A stretch of 64,000 nucleotides of DNA, from assembly GCF_001580365.1 (NCBI RefSeq), contig NZ_CP014481.1:34057-98056 (forward strand), read 5' to 3'. Position 1 is the stretch's first letter; each line of letters opens with the position of its first letter. Source of the DNA: Kocuria turfanensis (GTDB lineage: Bacteria > Actinomycetota > Actinomycetes > Actinomycetales > Micrococcaceae). The translations under genes were made by a program, and so were the position numbers. Shown here piece after piece: positions 49,118 to 59,295 of the stretch. The notes under the pieces were generated by a model. The model made no database searches. It was not told the DNA's origin and saw nothing but the letters and a program-made list of their open reading frames with translations.

Positions 49118-50256
49118 GCGCCACCGTCTCCGGGCGCACCCACCGCTGGTCCTGGAGCCCGCTGACGGTGCGGTTGATGCTGGCCCAGACCGCGGTGCTG
49201 GCCATCGGGCTGATCATCGTGGTGATCACCGCGGTGCTGGTCGGACCGAGGATGTTCTACCACGAGCTCGTCGAGTCCGGCCATGCCGATGAGGCCCTCG
49301 GGTTGGTGCACCTGGAGGACGCCTTCCGCTCGGTGAGTCTCACGGCCTTGGCCATCGGAGGGCTCCCGGCGCTCTACCTCGCCGGGATGCTCACCTTCTA
49401 CCTTTACCGCACCATCGGGCGGTCCCTGGCCTCCTTCAGCGCCGCCGCCGGTGAGGTGGCCGCGGGCAACTACGACGTGCGTGTCACCTCCACCGGACTG
49501 GGTCGGGAGTTCGACTCCCTGGCCTCCTCCTTCAACGACATGGCCGCCAAGCTCGACGCCGTGGACACCACCCGGCGTCAGATGCTGGCCGATCTGGCCC
49601 ATGAGATGCGCACCCCTCTGGCCAGTCTCAAAGGACACTTGGAGGGCATCGAGGACGGAGTGGTCCAGTGGGATGAACGGACCACCAGCATCCTGTACGC
49701 CCAGATCACCCGGCTGGAGCGACTGGCCCGCGACATCCGCCAGCTCACCGCCGCTGAGGAAGGCATGACTCACCTGCAACTGACCCCCCAGGACCCCAGC
49801 CGTTTGGCAGCCCAGGCTGCTGCGGCCGTCCAACAGGACGCCGCCGGTCAGGACATCTCGGTGACCTCCATCAGCACCGGCATGGAGGTCACACCGGTGC
49901 TGGTTGATCGGGAGCGGATGGGGCAGGTTCTGGGCAACCTGCTGGAGAACGCCCTGCGCCACACCCCGCCCGGCGGTGCTGTCACCGTGCACACCGACTA
50001 CGCCCCGGAGGCGGTCACTGTCACCGTCACCGACAACGGGGAAGGCATCAGTCCCGAGCACCTCCCGCACGTGTTCGAGCGCTTCTACCGCGCCCACACC
50101 GGCCGGGAAGCTCATCGCGGAGGCTCTGGCTTGGGGCTGGCCATCAGCAAGTCGCTGGTTGAGGCCCAGGGTGGGACCCTGGAGGCCACCAGTGAGGGAC
50201 CCGGGCGCGGGGCCAGCTTCCGGATCCGCTTGCCCCGCCACACGCTCACGGACTGA
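49114..50256 (+). CDS. Sensor histidine kinase (second system)
   Basis: 380 aa. Two membrane helices (about 18-43 and 74-96) flank a loop of about 30 residues with His and acidic residues (YHELVESGHADEALGLVHLE), similar to the loop of the first kinase. HAMP, H box LAHEMRTPLASLKGHLEG, N box QVLGNLLENALRHTPPG, and GGSGLGLAISK. The likely signal is extracytoplasmic copper or another metal, by comparison with its paralogue and position. Confidence 0.93.
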
Positions 50257-50329
50257 CCGCAGCGGCATCGCCAGGCTGGTCTTCGACGGCGGCGGGCGTG
50301 GCCCGTCATGTCGTTGCTGCCTGCGCTTC

Positions 50330-51559
50330 CTATCTGTGGCCGTTCTTCCTCGGCCCGCCCAGCACCAGCCGGCGGGTGCCTTTCACACTGGTGCTGACCA
50401 CCTTCTCCAGCGGCCCTTGTCCTAGGCCCCGGTGCCAGGCCACCGCGAAGAGCGTCGCGACCGCCAGGTGGACCATGAACCACAGGTAGGGCAGCTCGTA
50501 ATGGATCTCGAAGGACAGCGCCACCAGATGGGCGGTGTAAAGAGTCAAGGTCATCACGCCCATCGCTGACAGCGGCAGCAGCCATTTCCCGATCTTCGGG
50601 CCGATGAGCAGGAAGACTCCCAGCACCGCCAGGCCCACCCCCAGACTGGCCGCGATCGCCAGCGGGGTGTTGGTGTGCGGGGTGGCGATCGCCAGCCACC
50701 ACGCGGTGTCCGTGGGCAACGCATCCGGCCCCCAAACCAGCACATCATCCAGCTCGTGCTCGCCCATCGAAGAGGCATCCAACAACTGCTGGTAGCCGCC
50801 GAAGGCATAGAGCAAGACATACGAGGCGGCCCGGGCGAAGATCGCCAGCCCCACTCCCACCACCACCAGCCGAGCTTGAACCTCCGTCTTGCGCAGGTCC
50901 AACCGCCCCAGCCCCAGCCCCACCAACAGATAGGTCATGTACGGCAGGGCCGGGTAGGACCCGGTGAGCAGCAGCTGGGAGGCCGTAGCACCGGGCTGTG
51001 TCAGCAGATCCGTGAACGTGGGATTGTAGGAGACGAATTCGGGCAACACATCTTGGAGGCCCTGCATCAGCAGCGGGGCCACCACCCCGAAGATCGCCGC
51101 AGAGATGAACAGGAACTTCGGACCTGCGTGCAGGAACGGAATCGCCAGCAGGAAGAACACCCCGTAGTAGATCAAGATGTTGTAGGCCGGCGGGTCCTCC
51201 GACATCAGGGTGCCGATCCACAGTCCCACGATCGCGATCAGCACCGCGCGCACCACCAGGCCGATCCGGTCAGCGGTCATCGTCCTGCCCTCGTGCGGGT
51301 GCCGCCCCCCGGAGGTCAGCGCCAACCCCACCCCAGCCAGCAGGGCGAACAGGGCCGCCGAGTCCCCCGAGAACAGCCGCCACGACCAGCTCGCCTCCCC
51401 GGACTCCTCGTTCCAGGCCGGCAGCAGGTGAATGGCCATCAGCCCGATCAGCGCCAGCCCTCGAGCCGCATCGATCCCCACCAACCGGCGCGTGGGCCGC
51501 AGCACCGCGTCTCCGAGACCCGCCGGCGGATGCCCTCCTATTCTCGATCCACTACTCAT
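50330..51559 (-). CDS. Polytopic membrane acyltransferase-like protein (DUF418/DUF1624 type)
   Basis: 409 aa from the second of two adjacent ATG codons (the first at 51562 sits too close to the GGGGGA ribosome site). The N-terminal signature RRLVGIDAARGLALIGLMAI with HLLPAWNEESGE is typical of HGSNAT-like DUF1624/DUF418 membrane proteins. It has about ten hydrophobic helices. Such proteins move acyl groups across or at the membrane; the substrate is unknown. It is convergent with the second two-component system. A link to copper is not evident. Confidence 0.8.
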   Translation of the reverse strand: MSSGSRIGGHPPAGLGDAVLRPTRRLVGIDAARGLALIGLMAIHLLPAWNEESGEASWSWRLFSGDSAALFALLAGVGLALTSGGRHPHEGRTMTADRIGLVVRAVLIAIVGLWIGTLMSEDPPAYNILIYYGVFFLLAIPFLHAGPKFLFISAAIFGVVAPLLMQGLQDVLPEFVSYNPTFTDLLTQPGATASQLLLTGSYPALPYMTYLLVGLGLGRLDLRKTEVQARLVVVGVGLAIFARAASYVLLYAFGGYQQLLDASSMGEHELDDVLVWGPDALPTDTAWWLAIATPHTNTPLAIAASLGVGLAVLGVFLLIGPKIGKWLLPLSAMGVMTLTLYTAHLVALSFEIHYELPYLWFMVHLAVATLFAVAWHRGLGQGPLEKVVSTSVKGTRRLVLGGPRKNGHR

Positions 51560-52201
51560 CATTCCCCCTGTTGACAACAAGGTCCCGGTGCATCCGGGAC
51601 CGTCCTGTTTTCAGGGTGGTCCTTGCACTTGGAGTGCCCGTCGCGGAATTCTCAAGAATCCATGAAGACTTCAGGATGCGTGGAGCACAGAGGTGCTCAC
51701 TCGTGCGGTCACCACACGAAAGGAGAAAACGGAATCACAGCACAGAACCGGCGAGGACCCTTGGGGTCCGGCGGGCTCCCGCGCCCCGGACCGTGTCCGC
51801 CCTTCACCTGAATAATGACGGGTGCCCCAGCCCTGAGGGGCAACGCCGGGGCACCCGTATGCCCGTACACGGGCCGAGGAGAACGGGGGGTTCTCACGTG
51901 CTAACTATGCCTTCGTTGACCCGGAAAATCAGTCCTCAGAGCACCTAAAAGAGCAAGCTTCAGGATATCTTCATGTCGTCTTGAGAAAAGCTCAACAAGC
52001 GACTTCGATATCAATAAAGGGAGTCAGAGCTGAGCAAAGGAACGCCACCGTCTCGTGCTCCCGTGGCACTGGCAAGCACCCCAGGTCTGGCCCACGTGGT
52101 GTCCACCGGCAGGCCAGCGCGTGGATGGAGCACGACGGAACCCGCCGCAACCGTACCGCCTCGCCCCTGACCTGCCACCACTTTCCCTCCCACGGCAACA
52201 C
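51560..52201. other. Intergenic region with a strong hairpin
   Basis: No gene supported. A perfect 11-bp hairpin (51818-51828 with 51848-51858) stands alone. The last 100 bases lead into the copper promoter at 52202. Confidence 0.45.
51818..51858. terminator. Isolated hairpin, possible terminator or small RNA end
   Basis: ACGGGTGCCCC / GGGGCACCCGT with a 19-nt loop that itself contains CCC and GGGG. No gene ends nearby on the plus strand, so the hairpin may end a small unannotated RNA. Confidence 0.45.
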
Positions 52202-52231
52202 TTGACAGTGTGTACCCCCAGGGGGTACACC
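52202..52231 (+). promoter_or_regulatory. Copper promoter with CsoR operator in the spacer
   Basis: TTGACA at 52202-52207 is a consensus -35; TACACC at 52226-52231 could be the -10 with an 18-bp spacer. A palindrome with 10-bp arms around a single A (52210-52230: GTGTACCCCC, A, GGGGGTACAC) fills the spacer and matches the CsoR site type. Repression by steric block is expected, relieved by Cu(I). Confidence 0.85.
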
Positions 52232-52244
52232 TGTACTTACACAT

Positions 52245-52260
52245 ATACCCCCCAGGGGTA
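52245..52260. promoter_or_regulatory. Second CsoR-type site
   Basis: ATACCCCCCAGGGGTA, about 32 bp downstream of the first site centre and 23 bases before the chaperone ATG. Slightly asymmetric, so possibly a weaker site. Confidence 0.7.
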
Positions 52261-52282
52261 AGGAGTCGGGAAGGACGAGACC

Positions 52283-52495
52283 ATGACGACCACTCAGTTT
52301 CAGGTGACCGGGATGACCTGCGGGCACTGCGAGATGTCGGTGCGCGAGGAGGTCCAGGAGGTCGCGGGCGTGACCGGGGTGGAGGTCAGCCACCAGAGCG
52401 GCCGGCTGGCCGTCACCAGCGATCAGCCGGTGGACGAGGCGGCGGTCATCGCCGCGGTCGAGGAGGCCGGCTACCAGGCAGCGCGGTCGGCGTGA
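52283..52495 (+). CDS. copZ: CopZ-like copper chaperone
   Basis: 70 aa, a bare heavy-metal-associated domain: FQVTGMTCGHCEMSVREEVQ with the Cu(I)-binding MTCGHC, then the closing EEAGYQAARS. It is shorter than the chaperone at 39.4 kb, without the extra CACC cluster. Two CsoR-type sites precede it, and its stop overlaps the GTG of the next gene. It should deliver Cu(I) to the CopA ATPase encoded at 53.5 kb. Confidence 0.95.
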   Translation: MTTTQFQVTGMTCGHCEMSVREEVQEVAGVTGVEVSHQSGRLAVTSDQPVDEAAVIAAVEEAGYQAARSA

Positions 52496-53460
52496 ACGCC
52501 GCCGCACGGCTAGGGGCCTACGCAGCGGGGCTGGCGGTGGTGTTCACCGGGGCTTTCGCGACGGCCGGGGCCGTAGTGCCAGAGACAACAGTGTCGGCCT
52601 GGACACAGCAGGCGGAAGGAACCCAGATGGACCAGCACACCGACAGTGGCCAGGACCCGGTCGAGACCACCTCCGGCAACCACGCGGGGCACCTGGTGCA
52701 GGGGGTGAGCATGGAACAGAACGGCTACCTCCTCCAGGAGGTCGCCGCGCCAGGGACCATCGGGGAAGCCGGGGAGCTGTCGTTGACGATCACCGGTCCC
52801 GACGGGGCCCCGGTCACCGAGTTCGACACCTCCCATGAGAAAGACGCGCACCTGATCGTGGTGCGCACCGACGGCACCGGGTACCGCCACGTGCATCCTG
52901 TGCTGGACGAGGCCGGGCGCTGGTCGCTGCCGTGGCAGTGGGAGGCTGCCGGCACCTATCGGGTCTACGCGGACGTCGTGCCGGCCGGTGCGGGGAAGAA
53001 TCTGACGCTGACCCGCACCGTGGATGTGGCCGGGGCCTTCACCCCGTCCACCCCGGAGGTGACCGTCACCGATGAGGTCGATGGGTTCCAGGTTTCGGTG
53101 GAAGGCGATCTGTCGGCCGGATCCGCCTCGGATTTGACCATCAGCGTCACCCGTGACGGACAGCCGGTCACCACCTTGGAGCCCTACCTGGGCGCCTACG
53201 GGCACCTGGTCGCGTTGCGCGCCGGGGATCTGGCCTACCTGCACGTCCACCCCGAAGGTGCTGAGCCGGTCGCCGGTGAGGTCTCCGGGCCCGACGTCGA
53301 GTTCGCCACCACGGCCCCGACCCCGGGCCGCTACTACCTCTACTTCGATTTCCAAGTCGACGGGCAGGTCCACACCGCCCAGTTCACCCTCGACACCACC
53401 GGGGCAGCTGACACCAGGACCTCCGCTGACGCTACATCTGAGGGCCACGGCGAGCACTGA
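52492..53460 (+). CDS. Membrane-anchored copper-island protein (YtkA/FixH-like domains)
   Basis: 322 aa from a GTG overlapping the chaperone stop. An N-terminal membrane segment (YAAGLAVVFTGAFATAGAVV) is followed by two similar beta-sandwich domains. Each carries a His-containing motif: TGYRHVHPVLDEAGRWSLPW followed by GTYRVYADVVPAG, and LAYLHVHPEGAEPVAGEVSG followed by PGRYYLYFDFQVDG. The pattern recalls YtkA-like domains. The HVHP motifs may bind copper outside the membrane. It is found between copZ and copA, so a copper-resistance role is likely, although not established. Confidence 0.8.
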   Translation: MNAAARLGAYAAGLAVVFTGAFATAGAVVPETTVSAWTQQAEGTQMDQHTDSGQDPVETTSGNHAGHLVQGVSMEQNGYLLQEVAAPGTIGEAGELSLTITGPDGAPVTEFDTSHEKDAHLIVVRTDGTGYRHVHPVLDEAGRWSLPWQWEAAGTYRVYADVVPAGAGKNLTLTRTVDVAGAFTPSTPEVTVTDEVDGFQVSVEGDLSAGSASDLTISVTRDGQPVTTLEPYLGAYGHLVALRAGDLAYLHVHPEGAEPVAGEVSGPDVEFATTAPTPGRYYLYFDFQVDGQVHTAQFTLDTTGAADTRTSADATSEGHGEH

Positions 53461-53533
53461 CCTGTTCCCCGCCCACCACTGAGAGCGTCGCGACCGGATC
53501 GGTGGCGCCCCTAGCGAGAGAAAGAAGCACCGC

Positions 53534-55864
53534 ATGTCTGCATCCTCGGCCCAGCCGCAGTCACTGGGCACCGACGTCGAGCTCGAGATCGGTGGGATGA
53601 CCTGCGCCTCGTGCGCCAACCGGATCGAACGCAAGCTCAACAAGCTCGAGGGCGTGAGCGCCAGCGTCAACTACGCCACGGAGAAGGCCCGCGTCAGTGC
53701 CCCGGCCGGGTACGACCCGCAGGACCTGATCGCCGAGGTGGAGAAGACCGGTTACACCGCAGCGCTACCAGCACCTCGGCGGGCCGACCCCGGTGTGGCA
53801 GCGGCCGAGGAGGCAACGGCGGAGGACGTCGAGCTGCGTACCCTGCGGCAGCGTCTGATCGGGGCGGCGGTTCTCGCGGTGCCGGTGATTGCGATGGCGA
53901 TGATTCCCGCCCTGCAGTTCGACTACTGGGGCTTCGCCTCCCTCGTGCTCGCCGCGCCCGTGGTGGTGTGGGCCGGCTGGCCCTTCCACCGGGCCGCGTG
54001 GCTGAACCTGCGCCACGGCACGGCGACGATGGACACACTGATCTCGATGGGCACCACCGCGGCCCTGGTGTGGTCGATCGTGGCACTGTTCTTCGGCACG
54101 GCCGGCCAACCCGGGATGGTGCACCCCTTCGAACTGACCATCTCCCCCTCCCACGGGTTGGGGAACATCTACCTCGAGGTCGCCGCGGGCGTGATCACCT
54201 TCATCCTGCTCGGCCGCTACTTCGAGAAGCGCTCCAAGCGCCGGGCCGGGGCGGCCCTGCGCGCCCTGCTGGAGCTCGGCGCGAAAGAGGTGGCCGTCCT
54301 GCGGGAGGGTCGCGAGCAGCGCATCCCCATCGAGGACCTGGCCGTAGGGGATGAGTTCATCGTGCGCCCCGGAGAGAAGATCGCCACCGATGGGGTCATC
54401 GTCTCCGGCACGAGCGCCATCGACGCCTCCATGCTCACCGGGGAGTCGGTGCCGGTGGAAGTCACCCAGGGAGACGCAGTCACCGGTGCCACCGTCAACG
54501 CGGGAGGCCGGCTCGTCGTGGCCGCCACCCGGGTCGGCTCGGACACGCAGTTGGCGCAGATGGCCCAACTGGTCGAGGACGCCCAATCCGGCAAGGCCGA
54601 AATCCAGCGTCTAGCCGACCGGGTCTCGGCCGTCTTCGTGCCCATCGCCATCGCGATCGCCGTGGCCACGCTCGGTGCGTGGATCGGCGCCGGGTTCCCC
54701 CTCTCGGCAGGCTTCACCGCCGCGGTGGCGGTGCTGATCATCGCCTGCCCCTGCGCCCTTGGCCTGGCCACCCCCACCGCGCTGCTGGTCGGCACCGGCC
54801 GAGGCGCCCAGATGGGCGTGCTGATCAAAGGACCCGAGGTGCTGGAATCCACCCGGCGGATCAACACGATCGTGCTGGACAAGACCGGCACCGTCACCAC
54901 CGGCAAGATGACCCTGACCGAGGCGATCCCCGCCCCCGGCGTGGCCCGGGCCGAGCTGCTGCGGCTGGCCGGCGCCGTGGAGAACGCCTCCGAGCACCCC
55001 ATCGCCCAGGCCATCGCCACCGGTGCCACCACTGAGGTGGGAGTCCTGCCCACACCGGAGTCCTTCGAGAACATCGAAGGCCGCGGGGTCCAGGGCATCG
55101 TCGACGGCCACGCCGTACTGGTCGGCCGTGAGGCCCTGCTGGCCGAGTGGGCCCAGCACCTCGACGACGATCTGCGCCAGGCCAAGCAGGCCGCCGAAGC
55201 CCAGGGCAAGACCGCAGTGGCGGTCGGCTGGGACGGGCAAGCACGCGGCATCCTCGTGGTCGCCGATGAGGTCAAGCCCACCAGCGCCCAAGCCATCGCC
55301 CAGTTCAAAGAACTCGGCCTGACCCCGGTACTGCTCACCGGGGACAACCAAGCCGTGGCCGCCCAGGTCGCCGCAGAGGTCGGCATCGAGGAGGTCATCG
55401 CCGAGGTGCTCCCGAAGGACAAGGTCGACGTCATCGCGAAGCTCCAGGGGAAGGGCAAAACCGTGGCGATGGTCGGCGACGGCGTCAACGACGCTCCCGC
55501 CCTGGCCCAGGCCAATCTCGGCCTGGCCATGGGCACCGGCACCGATGTGGCCATCGAGGCCGCCGACATCACGCTGGTGCGCGGGGATCTGCGGGCCGCC
55601 GCGGACGCGATCCGACTCTCCCGACGCACGCTGAGAACGATCAAGACGAACCTGTTCTGGGCCTTCGCCTACAACACCGCAGCCATCCCCCTGGCCGCCT
55701 TCGGACTGCTCAACCCCATGCTCGCCGGAGCCGCCATGGCCTTCTCGTCCGTCTTCGTGGTCAGCAACAGCCTGCGTCTGCGCTCCTTCACCAGCCAGGC
55801 AATCGACCAGCAGCCGTCACCGGCGACCCCGCGGCCGAGAACGCGGCAGCCAATCGAGGCCTGA
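53534..55864 (+). CDS. copA: CopA-type Cu(I)-exporting P-type ATPase
   Basis: 776 aa. One N-terminal HMA domain with GMTCASC (Cys24, Cys27). Eight membrane helices with the CPC motif at 405-407 ([14 protein letters not shown]), TGES in the actuator domain, phosphorylated Asp449 (DKTGTVT), SEHPIAQA, and [14 protein letters not shown]. This is the P1B-1 Cu(I) exporter, distinct from the CPH-type ATPase at 39.8 kb. It lies in the copZ-copA-csoR cluster. Confidence 0.97.
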   Translation: MSASSAQPQSLGTDVELEIGGMTCASCANRIERKLNKLEGVSASVNYATEKARVSAPAGYDPQDLIAEVEKTGYTAALPAPRRADPGVAAAEEATAEDVELRTLRQRLIGAAVLAVPVIAMAMIPALQFDYWGFASLVLAAPVVVWAGWPFHRAAWLNLRHGTATMDTLISMGTTAALVWSIVALFFGTAGQPGMVHPFELTISPSHGLGNIYLEVAAGVITFILLGRYFEKRSKRRAGAALRALLELGAKEVAVLREGREQRIPIEDLAVGDEFIVRPGEKIATDGVIVSGTSAIDASMLTGESVPVEVTQGDAVTGATVNAGGRLVVAATRVGSDTQLAQMAQLVEDAQSGKAEIQRLADRVSAVFVPIAIAIAVATLGAWIGAGFPLSAGFTAAVAVLIIACPCALGLATPTALLVGTGRGAQMGVLIKGPEVLESTRRINTIVLDKTGTVTTGKMTLTEAIPAPGVARAELLRLAGAVENASEHPIAQAIATGATTEVGVLPTPESFENIEGRGVQGIVDGHAVLVGREALLAEWAQHLDDDLRQAKQAAEAQGKTAVAVGWDGQARGILVVADEVKPTSAQAIAQFKELGLTPVLLTGDNQAVAAQVAAEVGIEEVIAEVLPKDKVDVIAKLQGKGKTVAMVGDGVNDAPALAQANLGLAMGTGTDVAIEAADITLVRGDLRAAADAIRLSRRTLRTIKTNLFWAFAYNTAAIPLAAFGLLNPMLAGAAMAFSSVFVVSNSLRLRSFTSQAIDQQPSPATPRPRTRQPIEA

Positions 55865-55896
55865 ACCCTCCCACCGATCGAAAGGAAACACCCCTT

Positions 55897-56145
55897 ATGT
55901 GCCACCACGACCCCGACCACCACGACGAGCACGGTCATCACCATGGGCTCGCAGACGGCCACCAAGCTGGGGTCTCCAGCGACGAGACTGCAGAGTGCCC
56001 GGTGATGCCCGGCAACCAGGTCATCAAGGCCGCCGCCGAGGCTACAGGGCTCGTCCGCGACTACCAGGGCCAGCGATACTGGCTCTGCTGCGCCGGTTGC
56101 GGCCCGGCCTTCGACGCCGACCCCGCCAAGTACGTGCCCGCCTGA
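55897..56145 (+). CDS. Small YHS-domain protein with His-rich start
   Basis: 82 aa with GAAAGGA upstream. The first 25 residues hold about ten His (HHDPDHHDEHGHHHG). The YHS-like core follows: ECPVMPGNQVIKAAAEATGL, then GQRYWLCCAGCGPAFDADPA. The Cys-x2-Cys and His-rich segments suit metal binding. YHS proteins are common in copper clusters, where they may sequester or hand over Cu(I). Confidence 0.88.
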   Translation: MCHHDPDHHDEHGHHHGLADGHQAGVSSDETAECPVMPGNQVIKAAAEATGLVRDYQGQRYWLCCAGCGPAFDADPAKYVPA

Positions 56146-56246
56146 TTCCACCCAGTACCCCTTGGACCGGCGGCTGCGGGCCAGCTCCACAGCCGGCCCG
56201 GAGCCGCCGGCCCATACGACACCCGCGGAAAGACGAGGACACCACC

Positions 56247-56576
56247 ATGGACACCACCCCTGCCTCCGAGGCCACTGACATCGAGTGCCACACCACTCAC
56301 GGCTACATCAGCGACAAGGACCGCTACCTCGCCCGCCTCAAGCGCATCGAGGGCCAGGCCCGAGGCATCCACCGGATGGTCGACGAAGAGCAGTACTGCA
56401 TCGACATCCTCACCCAGATCTCGGCCGTGACCTCCGCACTGCGCACCGTGGGCCTCGGGTTGCTCGACGACCACATGAAGCACTGCGTCCTGGACGCCGC
56501 TCAACTCGGCGAGGACGCCGCCGAGGCTAAGCTCAAAGAAGCCTCCGAGGCCATCGCCCGCCTTGTACGCTCCTGA
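56247..56576 (+). CDS. csoR: CsoR-family copper-sensing repressor
   Basis: 109 aa. The CsoR metal triad is complete: Cys51 (EEQYCIDILTQ), His76 and Cys80 (DDHMKHCVLDA). The DNA-contacting helix YLARLKRIEGQARGIHRMV is typical. Without Cu(I) it binds G/C-run palindromes and represses; Cu(I) releases it. Candidate targets are the sites at 39341, 52210 and 52245. A small extension (residues 1-18) with Cys14 and nearby His is unusual and might add metal ligands. Confidence 0.95.
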   Translation: MDTTPASEATDIECHTTHGYISDKDRYLARLKRIEGQARGIHRMVDEEQYCIDILTQISAVTSALRTVGLGLLDDHMKHCVLDAAQLGEDAAEAKLKEASEAIARLVRS

Positions 56577-56814
56577 ACCCCCAGCCTTTCCCCGACTCCA
56601 CCCCCTCCCGGAACACCTGCAGTAGAACCGGCTTGACTGCTAGCGGACATGCCAATCTCCCTGTAGGCGGACACGTATCTCCCTGCTGACGGACAGCTAA
56701 TCTCCCTGTCCTGTGCCATGGGATCGGGCTCGTGTCGGTCCCTCCGCAGACGTCCCTCCGGGGGTTCGCTCGAGGTCTCTGACCACCTTGAGCCATCACC
56801 CGCCGGAGGGACGC

Positions 56815-58413
56815 ATGAAGAAGTCTGACAGGGAGATCATGGAAATTCTCGAAGCCTATGACGCCACCGGTTCCGCGCACTCGGCCGCGGCTCTGGCCGG
56901 GGTGGATCCGAAGACGGTGCGCCGTTACGCCGCCGCCCGGGATGCGGGCCGGCCGGTGACCGGCCCGGGCCGCCGGCCCCGGATGATCGACGCTTACCTG
57001 CCGAAGATCGAGGAGTGGGTCGAGCGCAGCCAGGGCACGGTCCGCGCCGACGTCGTCCACGCCCGCCTGGTCGGTGTGGGGTTCCCGGGGACCGAGCGGA
57101 CCACCCGCCGGGCGGTGGCGCAGGTGAAGGCTGCTTGGCGGGCCGGGCACCGGCGCACCTACCGGCCCTGGATCACCGAGCCGGGGCTGTGGTTGCAGTT
57201 CGACTGGGGCGAGGGCCCGAAGGTGCCCGGGGTGGACGGGACGCCGCGGCGCACCTGGTTGTTCTGCGCCTGGCTGGCGTGGTCGCGGTTCCGGGTGGTG
57301 ATCCCGGTCTGGGACCAGACCCTCCCGACGCTGATCGGGTGCCTGGATGCGACTCTGGCCCGGATCGGCGGGGTGCCCACCTACGTGCTCACCGACAACC
57401 CCAGGACCGTCACCGTCGATCACGTGGCCGGGGCGCCGGTGCGCCACCCGCAGATCGTTCAAGCCGGCCGGCACTACGGCACCCAGGTGCACACCTGCGT
57501 GCCGTATGACCCGGAGTCCAAGGGCGGGTCGGAGTCCACGGTGCGCATCGCCAAGGCCGATCTGGTGCCCACTGACGCCAACCTGCGTGAGCACTACGCC
57601 TCCTTCGCCGCACTCGAGGCCGCCTGCACGGCGTTCTGCGCCAAGGTCAACGGGCGCACCCACCGGGAGACCGCCCGGGTTCCCGCCGAGGCGCTGGTCG
57701 AGGAGCAGCAACGCCTGCACGTGGCCCCGACCGCCCCGCACACCACCGCCCTGGGGGTGACCCGCACGGTGGGCACGGATCAGACCATCCGGTTCGGCTC
57801 GGTGCGCTACTCCACCCCGCCCGGGCTGGTCGGGGCCGAGGTGTGGGTGCGGGTCGCAGCCGAGGAGCTGGTGGTCGTCGCCGACCTCGACACCCTTCCG
57901 GTGGCCCCGGGGTGGGCGGCCGGGCGGGCTGGGCTCACCGAGGTCGCCCGCCACCGCCTCTCGACCCCGGGCAATCCACGGATCGACCTGGGCCACTACC
58001 CTGACCACCCGCAGGACCCCACCGGTGCGCCACGCCCGCCCCGGCCACGGCCCCGCAGCGCGGCGGAGAAGGACTTCCTGGCCCTGGGCGCCGGCGCGCA
58101 GGCCTGGCTGATCGAGGCCTCCGCCGCCGGAACGGTACGGATCCGGGCGAAGATGGCCGCCGCCGTTGAGCTCGCCGCCCTCATCGGGGACGGGCCCGTG
58201 GACGCAGCCCTCGGGGTAGCCGCGGCCGCCGGGCGCTTCGGCGAGGGTGATCTGACCGCGATCTGCGATCACCAGGCCACCGGGGCCACCGCCGCCGGAC
58301 TCGTGGCCGCCGACGAGACCCACTCCGCCCAACCCGGCACCGCCTCCTGGGCCGACTTCGGCACCAGCACAACAACCAGCACAACCCCCACAACCAAGGA
58401 GACCGCTCAATGA
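56815..58413 (+). CDS. istA: IS21 transposase IstA
   Basis: 532 aa from the ATG at 56815. An N-terminal helix-turn-helix (AAALAGVDPKTVRRYAAARD) precedes the rve catalytic domain with LQFDWGEG (first Asp), YVLTDNPRTV (second Asp) and PESKGGSESTVRIAK (Glu). A beta-barrel and Pro/Thr-rich tail follow. No disruption is seen, so the element could be active. Confidence 0.95.
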   Translation: MKKSDREIMEILEAYDATGSAHSAAALAGVDPKTVRRYAAARDAGRPVTGPGRRPRMIDAYLPKIEEWVERSQGTVRADVVHARLVGVGFPGTERTTRRAVAQVKAAWRAGHRRTYRPWITEPGLWLQFDWGEGPKVPGVDGTPRRTWLFCAWLAWSRFRVVIPVWDQTLPTLIGCLDATLARIGGVPTYVLTDNPRTVTVDHVAGAPVRHPQIVQAGRHYGTQVHTCVPYDPESKGGSESTVRIAKADLVPTDANLREHYASFAALEAACTAFCAKVNGRTHRETARVPAEALVEEQQRLHVAPTAPHTTALGVTRTVGTDQTIRFGSVRYSTPPGLVGAEVWVRVAAEELVVVADLDTLPVAPGWAAGRAGLTEVARHRLSTPGNPRIDLGHYPDHPQDPTGAPRPPRPRPRSAAEKDFLALGAGAQAWLIEASAAGTVRIRAKMAAAVELAALIGDGPVDAALGVAAAAGRFGEGDLTAICDHQATGATAAGLVAADETHSAQPGTASWADFGTSTTTSTTPTTKETAQ

Positions 58414-59192
58414 ACACGGCCACCGCCCCGGCAGCGCCGCCGTTGCCCGACGATCTCGCCGCAGTGCTCAAGCGGATGCGGATGCCCTACCTGCGCGCGG
58501 CCGCCCCCGAGGTGCTGGCCACCGCCCGCGCCCAGCGCTGGGACCCCACCGAGGTCCTCCGTGCGCTGCTGGCCGAAGAGGTGCGCGGGCGCGACGAGGC
58601 CACCCGCGCGGCCCGACGCAAGGCCGCGGGCCTGCCGGCCGGGAAGACCTTCGAGTCCTGGCGGTCAGGCGATTCTTCGATCCCGGCCCCGACACAGTCC
58701 GCCCTGGCCACCCTGGAATGGGTGGGCCGGGCGGAGAACCTCGCGATCTCGGGGCCTTCGGGCACGGGCAAGACCCACTTCCTCGAGGCCCTGGCCCATC
58801 AGGTCATCGACGCCGGGATGCGGGTCTCCTGGTTCACCCTCGAGTCGCTGACCGCCGCGATCGGCCGGGCCGGGGTGGACGGTTCGATCGGCAAGACCAT
58901 CGCCCGGATCACCCGGGCCGAGCTCATCGTCGTGGACGACATCGGGATGCTGCCCTCGGGCCAGGCCGCCGCCGAGGCCTTCTACCGTCTCGTCGATGCG
59001 ACCTATGAACGCCGCAGCCTCGCGGTGACCAGCAACATCCATCCGGCAGGGTTCGACACGATCATGCCCAAGACCCTGGCCACCGCAGCCGTGGACCGGC
59101 TTCTGCACCACGCCCACGTGATCATCACCGAGGGCACCTCGCTGCGGCTCACCGAGGCCACCGCCGGACGCGGGGTGGTCCCCTTGACCTGA
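58410..59192 (+). CDS. istB: IS21 helper ATPase IstB
   Basis: 260 aa. AAA+ ATPase with Walker A NLAISGPSGTGKTHFLEALA, Walker B ELIVVDDIGMLPSGQAAAEA and sensor RRSLAVTSNIHPAGFD. It assists IstA in target capture. Its ATG overlaps the istA stop (ATGA). Confidence 0.96.
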   Translation: MNTATAPAAPPLPDDLAAVLKRMRMPYLRAAAPEVLATARAQRWDPTEVLRALLAEEVRGRDEATRAARRKAAGLPAGKTFESWRSGDSSIPAPTQSALATLEWVGRAENLAISGPSGTGKTHFLEALAHQVIDAGMRVSWFTLESLTAAIGRAGVDGSIGKTIARITRAELIVVDDIGMLPSGQAAAEAFYRLVDATYERRSLAVTSNIHPAGFDTIMPKTLATAAVDRLLHHAHVIITEGTSLRLTEATAGRGVVPLT

Positions 59193-59295
59193 TACCGCCG
59201 GAGGGAGATTAACTGACCGCGGACAGGGAGATCAGCTGTCCGCAGACGGGGAGATCACCTGACCGCCCACAGGGAAGTCCCGCTGACCGTTGACA

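Larger units (their letters stand above)
56634..59295 (+). mobile_element. IS21-family insertion sequence
   Basis: About 2.66 kb with istA and istB overlapping by four bases. The left end (56634-56712) has three copies of the block TCTCCCTG. The right end (59199-59295) has the matching inverted blocks (GGGAGAT at three positions and GGGAAGT). The right terminus read inward starts TGTCAACGG and the left TGACTGCTAG. No target duplication is evident in the flanks, so a later deletion or recombination at one side is possible. The right flank enters a truncated membrane-protein gene. Confidence 0.88.
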